A stretch of DNA of 64,000 nt from an uncultured Clostridia bacterium. Its GTDB lineage: Bacteria; Bacillota; Clostridia; UBA1381; UBA9506. Below, one piece after another: positions 60,731 through 64,000 of this stretch. The position numbers and the translations under genes were made by a program. Where the stretch lies: NCBI GenBank assembly GCA_934438075.1, contig CAKSBF010000007.1, positions 1-64,000 on the forward strand. The letters are read 5' to 3'. Position 1 is the first letter of the stretch, and every line of letters begins with the position of its first letter. The notes under the pieces are model-generated. The model worked only from the letters and a program-made list of their open reading frames with translations, made no database searches and had not been told where the DNA came from.

Positions 60731-60773
60731 GGATAAAATAAAAGGGCTGTAATACAGCCCTTTTATTTTATCC
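60731..60773 (+). terminator. Bidirectional terminator between the sigma factor and the MGMT gene
   Basis: A 19-bp perfect stem (arms GGATAAAATAAAAGGGCTG and its complement) with a five-base loop. Because it is symmetrical and rich in A and T at the outer ends it can serve both strands. It covers the last codons of the MGMT gene. Confidence 0.85.
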
Positions 60774-61068
60774 ACATGTACTTTTCTAAATCCACACGCA
60801 TTTCTTCGCTTACTGCAACCCCCTCTTGTTCTAACAACTGCTTTTGAATCTCCGCGCCGCCGAATGCAAAATTTGGCGCCAAACGTCCGTCGCGGTTTAC
60901 CACTCTATGACATGGTGTGGTTTGCGGCTCAGGATTCACATGCAGTGCATAGCCTACAACACGAGAAGCGCGAGGGCTTCCCAACATACATGCAATATGC
61001 CCATATGTAGTCACTTTTCCCTTCGGTATTTGTCTGACTATTTCATATACTCTCTGATAAAAACTCAT
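60763..61068 (-). CDS. MGMT-family DNA alkyltransferase-like protein
   Basis: This 101-residue protein is the short form of the O6-alkylguanine-DNA alkyltransferase domain. MSFYQRVYEIVRQIPKGKVTTYG is the conserved start, and the active site is TTPCHRVVNRDG with Cys53 in place, so this is not the Trp-type ATL variant. No N-terminal Ada-like domain is present. The ATG follows GAGGGGG. It has a promoter at 61106. Its last codons lie in the terminator shared with the sigma factor gene. Confidence 0.9.
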   Translation of the reverse strand: MSFYQRVYEIVRQIPKGKVTTYGHIACMLGSPRASRVVGYALHVNPEPQTTPCHRVVNRDGRLAPNFAFGGAEIQKQLLEQEGVAVSEEMRVDLEKYMWIK

Positions 61069-61105
61069 TGTTTTCCCCCTCGCTTCATCATATTTCTTTA
61101 TGTTG

Positions 61106-61134
61106 ATTCTAACATAACAATCGGTAAAAGTAAA
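61106..61134 (-). promoter_or_regulatory. Sigma-A promoter of the MGMT gene
   Basis: On the minus strand TTTACT (61129-61134) and TAGAAT (61106-61111) are 17 bases apart, about 40 bases before the ATG. Confidence 0.6.
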
Positions 61135-61186
61135 TCATAAAATATTTACAATTTCTTTCCAAGTATATCTCTATCAAGAATAAGTA

Positions 61187-61215
61187 TTGAATTTCCCTAA
61201 AAAAAAAGGTATAAT
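61187..61215 (+). promoter_or_regulatory. Sigma-A promoter of the rpiR-like gene
   Basis: TTGAAT (61187-61192) and TATAAT (61210-61215) are 17 bases apart, about 55 bases before the ATG. Confidence 0.8.
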
Positions 61216-61269
61216 AGAAGTATATATCAAGAATATAAACACAAATCTTAAACAAAGGAAGAAAAGCAA

Positions 61270-62130
61270 ATGGATGTAATCAGCAAAATTGATGCGGCGT
61301 ACGAGTCCATGAGCAAGGGGCATAAAGCAATAGCACGCTACATTTTTGAAAATTATGATAAAGCTGCATTTATGAATGTAAGCCGTTTGTCCGAAGTAAC
61401 GGGTGTCAGCGAAGCAACGGTTGTACGTTTTTCCACAGAACTGGGATATGAAAAATACCAACAGTTTCAGCATGCAGTATGGGAATATGCAAAATCGCGT
61501 TTAACCAGTGTACAACGCATGGATATTGGTTATGAACGCATGGAGAACACCGGCATTTTAAACTCCGTTTTAAACGCAGATATTGACAAAATTCGTTCAA
61601 CATTGGCTGCTATTAACGAGGATGAGTTTCAACAAGTCGTTGAAACCATTGCAAAGGCAAGAAGAATTTATATTATCGGTTTGCGTTCCGCAGCATCACT
61701 TGCCTCATTTTTAGGATATTATTTAAACCTAATTTTCGATGATGTGCGCATTGTAAGCTCTGTCAGTACAACAGATATTTTTGACCAATTGTACCGAGTT
61801 GGCGCAGAAGATGTAGTGATAGGCATCAGCTTTCCGCGCTACTCACAAAGAACGGTAAATGCCCTGAAATACGCAAAATCAAAAGGCGGCACCGTGATTG
61901 GAGTAACAGATGGAGCGATGTCTCCTATTCATGACACAGCCGATCATTGTCTGCTGGCACGCAGCGATATGGAATCCTTTGTTGATTCCTTGGTTGCTCC
62001 TTTCAGTCTTATGAATGCACTGATTGTCGCGCTCGGTGCACAGAAAAAAGAACAAGTTTATAAAAATCTGGAAAACTTAGAAACTATATGGAAGGAGTAT
62101 CAGGTGTATGATAATGCCGATGAAGAATAA
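61270..62130 (+). CDS. MurR/RpiR family transcriptional regulator
   Basis: This 286-residue regulator has an N-terminal helix-turn-helix (about residues 1-75; MSKGHKAIARYIFENYDKAA, VSEATVVRFSTELGYEKYQQ) and a C-terminal SIS sugar-phosphate-binding domain (about 125-260; IYIIGLRSAASLASFLGYYL). The family controls sugar and amino-sugar genes. The effector is unknown; no sugar operon is next to it. The spoIID-like gene starts inside its last codons, with a 23-base overlap, so both are probably co-transcribed. The ATG follows AAAGGAAG. Confidence 0.9.
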   Translation: MDVISKIDAAYESMSKGHKAIARYIFENYDKAAFMNVSRLSEVTGVSEATVVRFSTELGYEKYQQFQHAVWEYAKSRLTSVQRMDIGYERMENTGILNSVLNADIDKIRSTLAAINEDEFQQVVETIAKARRIYIIGLRSAASLASFLGYYLNLIFDDVRIVSSVSTTDIFDQLYRVGAEDVVIGISFPRYSQRTVNALKYAKSKGGTVIGVTDGAMSPIHDTADHCLLARSDMESFVDSLVAPFSLMNALIVALGAQKKEQVYKNLENLETIWKEYQVYDNADEE

Positions 62131-63670
62131 AATTCTGAAACAGATATCCCTTCTTTTGCTGACTATGCTGCTGTCTGCCCTATCTCTTCCCGTGTCTGCG
62201 TATGATGGTATACCGGATACTATAGCCATTGGGCTTTATTATGCATCCACTGCAAAAAGCAGCTGCACAGTAACCTCAACCGGCGGAATCGGAATTTCCA
62301 TTAGTAATGAATACAACAATTGGATGCTAACTGAAGATACTTCGGTCAACCAGGTTCTCGTCAAAAAAGATAATACCTACCACGCAGAGCTGTCCGAGAG
62401 CTTTTCCGATTACGAAAGCGCATGGAAAAAGAAAAGCACGCTGCGCGCTGAAGGTTACCCTGCCTTTACAGCTTACCGTGACGGTGCGTTTTATATATGG
62501 ATTGGCGCATATCCCACAGAGTCCGAAGCTAAACAAGTTGCTGACTCCATCGGTGCAAAAGTACTTACACCGCACAGCAAACGTTCGTTAGTGTATTGCG
62601 GTGATCTTATCTGGATGGGTGTGCAGGATGAATTCTCCCACCTCACTATATATCCTACTGCCGGCGTACTTGCTTTGGACGGTGTGAAATATCGCGGCAA
62701 ATTAAAATTTATGCGCTTGACAACCGGGGATATGACCGTTGTAAACATAGTTGGATTTGATGACTACCTGTGCGGCGTTGTGCCGCGCGAAGTAACTGCA
62801 ACCTGGAGTTATGAGGCGGTAAAAGCACAGGCTGTACTTTCCCGCACCTTCGCAATCAATAACATGAATAAATATCAAAAATATGGTTTTAATTTGGATA
62901 ATACGACCAACTCTCAGGCATATGCAGGCGTAAAAATCGAACACGAAGCTTCAAACAGGGCTATTGGGGAAACCCACAATCAAATTGTATTATATAACGG
63001 CAAACCGGCACAAGTTTACTTTTTTGCCTCCAGCGGCGGAAAAACCGGTACCGCAAATGATGCTTGGGGCGGCGATAATTATCCCTATCTTCAAAGCGTA
63101 GACGATTCGTATGAAAATGCAAACGAAGCAAGCTATGCGCACTGGACACTGAAATATACTGCTGATGAATTGAAAGCAAAACTTGCCCAAAAAGATGTAC
63201 ATATCGGTGATATTACAGACGTGACTGTTGAGTATTCCGATTCAGGCCGTGCGCTAAAAACCGTTTTTCACGGTACAGAAGGCATGAAAGAATATAGCCG
63301 CGAAAATATTCGTTGGGTGATCGGTGCCTACAGTACTGCATTTACCGTATCACGCAGCGGCGGCAGCGAAACTTCACTCTGTACCTTAGATGCCTACAAT
63401 AGTTTCACACCTATTTCCGTTAATGCGCAAACCAATTTACTTTCAGCAAACGGCATTGTCACCGGTGCAGACTCGCTTTTTCTTCTCTCAGCAGAAGGTA
63501 TGACACAAACAGAAGGAGCAAAAGCTGCAACAGGGGACTTCATTTTTAGCGGACGCGGATGGGGACACGGAGTCGGCATGAGCCAATGGGGCGCAAAAGG
63601 CATGGCGGAAGCAGGCTTTAGTTATACGGATATTATCCAGCATTATTTCAAAGGAACAGAAATCGGCTAA
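62108..63670 (+). CDS. SpoIID/LytB domain protein
   Basis: This 520-residue exported protein has a signal peptide (up to about residue 31), a SPOR-like segment (about 95-150; FTAYRDGAFYIWIGAYPTESEAKQVADS) and a SpoIID/LytB domain (about 190-515; YEAVKAQAVLSRTFAIN, VYFFASSGGKTGTANDAWGG, GRGWGHGVGMSQWGAKGMA). SpoIID cleaves glycan strands stripped of peptides, in spore engulfment or in cell-wall turnover for LytB-type proteins. The ATG is ten bases after GGAG, with two further ATGs just after it. It is not with spoIIQ or murA, so it may be a paralogue of sporulation SpoIID. queA follows 21 bases later. Confidence 0.9.
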   Translation: MIMPMKNKILKQISLLLLTMLLSALSLPVSAYDGIPDTIAIGLYYASTAKSSCTVTSTGGIGISISNEYNNWMLTEDTSVNQVLVKKDNTYHAELSESFSDYESAWKKKSTLRAEGYPAFTAYRDGAFYIWIGAYPTESEAKQVADSIGAKVLTPHSKRSLVYCGDLIWMGVQDEFSHLTIYPTAGVLALDGVKYRGKLKFMRLTTGDMTVVNIVGFDDYLCGVVPREVTATWSYEAVKAQAVLSRTFAINNMNKYQKYGFNLDNTTNSQAYAGVKIEHEASNRAIGETHNQIVLYNGKPAQVYFFASSGGKTGTANDAWGGDNYPYLQSVDDSYENANEASYAHWTLKYTADELKAKLAQKDVHIGDITDVTVEYSDSGRALKTVFHGTEGMKEYSRENIRWVIGAYSTAFTVSRSGGSETSLCTLDAYNSFTPISVNAQTNLLSANGIVTGADSLFLLSAEGMTQTEGAKAATGDFIFSGRGWGHGVGMSQWGAKGMAEAGFSYTDIIQHYFKGTEIG

Positions 63671-63691
63671 ATATTTCGGAAAGGACTTTAT

Positions 63692-64000
63692 ATGAACGTA
63701 AAAGATTTTGATTATGAACTGCCTGAGGAATTGATTGCACAAACTCCTCTTACAGATAGAACCTCCTCACGGCTTTTAATATTAAACAAAAATACCGGTG
63801 AGATAAAACATTCTCATTTTCGTGGCATTGTGAATTATCTGCACGAAGGAGACTGTCTTGTGCTCAATAATACACGCGTTATGCCTGCACGTCTCTTCGG
63901 CAGACGCGAGGACACAGGCGCTGTCATTGAGTTTTTGCTGCTGACACAGAAAGAAAATGACGAATGGGAAATTATTGTTCGCCCCGGCAAAAAAGCACGC
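63692..64000 (+). CDS. queA: QueA, tRNA preQ1 ribosyltransferase-isomerase (cut by window end)
   Basis: The first 103 codons of queA are present: MNVKDFDYELPEELIAQTPL, SSRLLILNKNTGEIKH and LNNTRVMPARLFGRRED are the family's N-terminal blocks. The enzyme turns preQ1 in the tRNA wobble position into epoxyqueuosine using S-adenosylmethionine. The ATG is six bases after AAAGGA. The remaining two thirds lie beyond the window. It follows spoIID-like on the same strand. Confidence 0.95.
   Translation, partial: MNVKDFDYELPEELIAQTPLTDRTSSRLLILNKNTGEIKHSHFRGIVNYLHEGDCLVLNNTRVMPARLFGRREDTGAVIEFLLLTQKENDEWEIIVRPGKKAR

Noticed and set aside
1..64000. tRNA, rRNA, CRISPR arrays, insertion sequences
   Set aside because: No T-loop-like, rRNA-like or regularly spaced repeat sequence and no transposase motif was seen.

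Overview
The window is a chromosomal segment of a spore-forming member of the Clostridia (Bacillota). The evidence is a complete spoIIIA operon (spoIIIAA to AH), a SpoIVFA/SpoIVFB-like protease pair, a SpoIID-family protein, a GerS-like lipoprotein, a SigB/SigF/SigG-family sigma factor, TGTCGAA Spo0A-type boxes, strong Gram-positive ribosome binding sites and intrinsic terminators. The DNA is AT-rich. No tRNA, rRNA, CRISPR array, insertion sequence, integrase or prophage gene was seen. Most genes lie on the minus strand; the plus-strand exceptions are a cut gene at the left edge, one transporter (11.4-12.7 kb) and the right end (57.3-64 kb).

Layout. 0-5.5 kb: a cut plus-strand gene, a small Cys-rich protein, adenine deaminase, a 58-residue YtxH-like membrane protein, proC, purB and a Dabb-domain protein. 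5.6-11.3 kb: asp23 and the spoIIIA operon. 11.4-12.7 kb: a neurotransmitter:sodium-symporter-family transporter. 12.8-31.6 kb: one long capsule/exopolysaccharide operon read from a strong promoter at 31.7 kb. It starts with the Wzz / tyrosine-kinase / PHP-phosphatase control module, continues with a bacillosamine-type initiation module (aminotransferase, phosphoglycosyl transferase, acetyltransferase), then glycosyltransferases, an EpsG-like polymerase, an acyltransferase, a Wzx flippase, CapE- and CapG-like nucleotide-sugar enzymes and a nucleotidyltransferase-like protein. A truncated gene remnant lies between the flippase and capE. 31.8-33.2 kb: a secreted unknown protein and MazEF. 33.2-37 kb: acpS, nnr, gerS-like, alr. 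37-40.4 kb: rluB, a small unknown gene, galT, galK. 40.6-43 kb: a CNNM/CBS transporter-like protein behind a structured leader, and a secreted stalk-domain protein. 43.1-48.1 kb: nadE-ligA, the SpoIVFB/SpoIVFA-like pair and a DUF6514 gene. 48.5-57.2 kb: a long housekeeping operon (DUF6062, coaE, transglycosylase, apbE, polA, whiA, rseC-like, rqcH). 57.3-64 kb, plus strand: an SLH-serpin, a one-pass membrane protein paired with a SigB-type sigma factor, an MGMT-family gene (minus), then rpiR-like, spoIID-like and queA (cut by the window end).

The most notable observations are regulatory. Two unrelated secreted-protein genes, the stalk-domain protein at 42.2-43.0 kb and the SLH-serpin at 57.3-59.1 kb, have near-identical ECF-sigma-type promoters (GGGAACTT, CGTC 16 bases after GGAAC), although no ECF sigma gene is in the window. 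The CNNM gene has its own promoter and a leader with mutually exclusive pairings and a terminator-like hairpin, overlapping a possible 40-codon ORF. The DUF6514 gene has three perfect 0A-type boxes upstream. The spoIVFA-like gene has a candidate sigma-E promoter embedded in the terminator of the preceding gene. Promoter and RNA calls come from reading the sequence and are not experimentally confirmed. Start codons were chosen mainly by ribosome-binding-site position and several are GTG or TTG.
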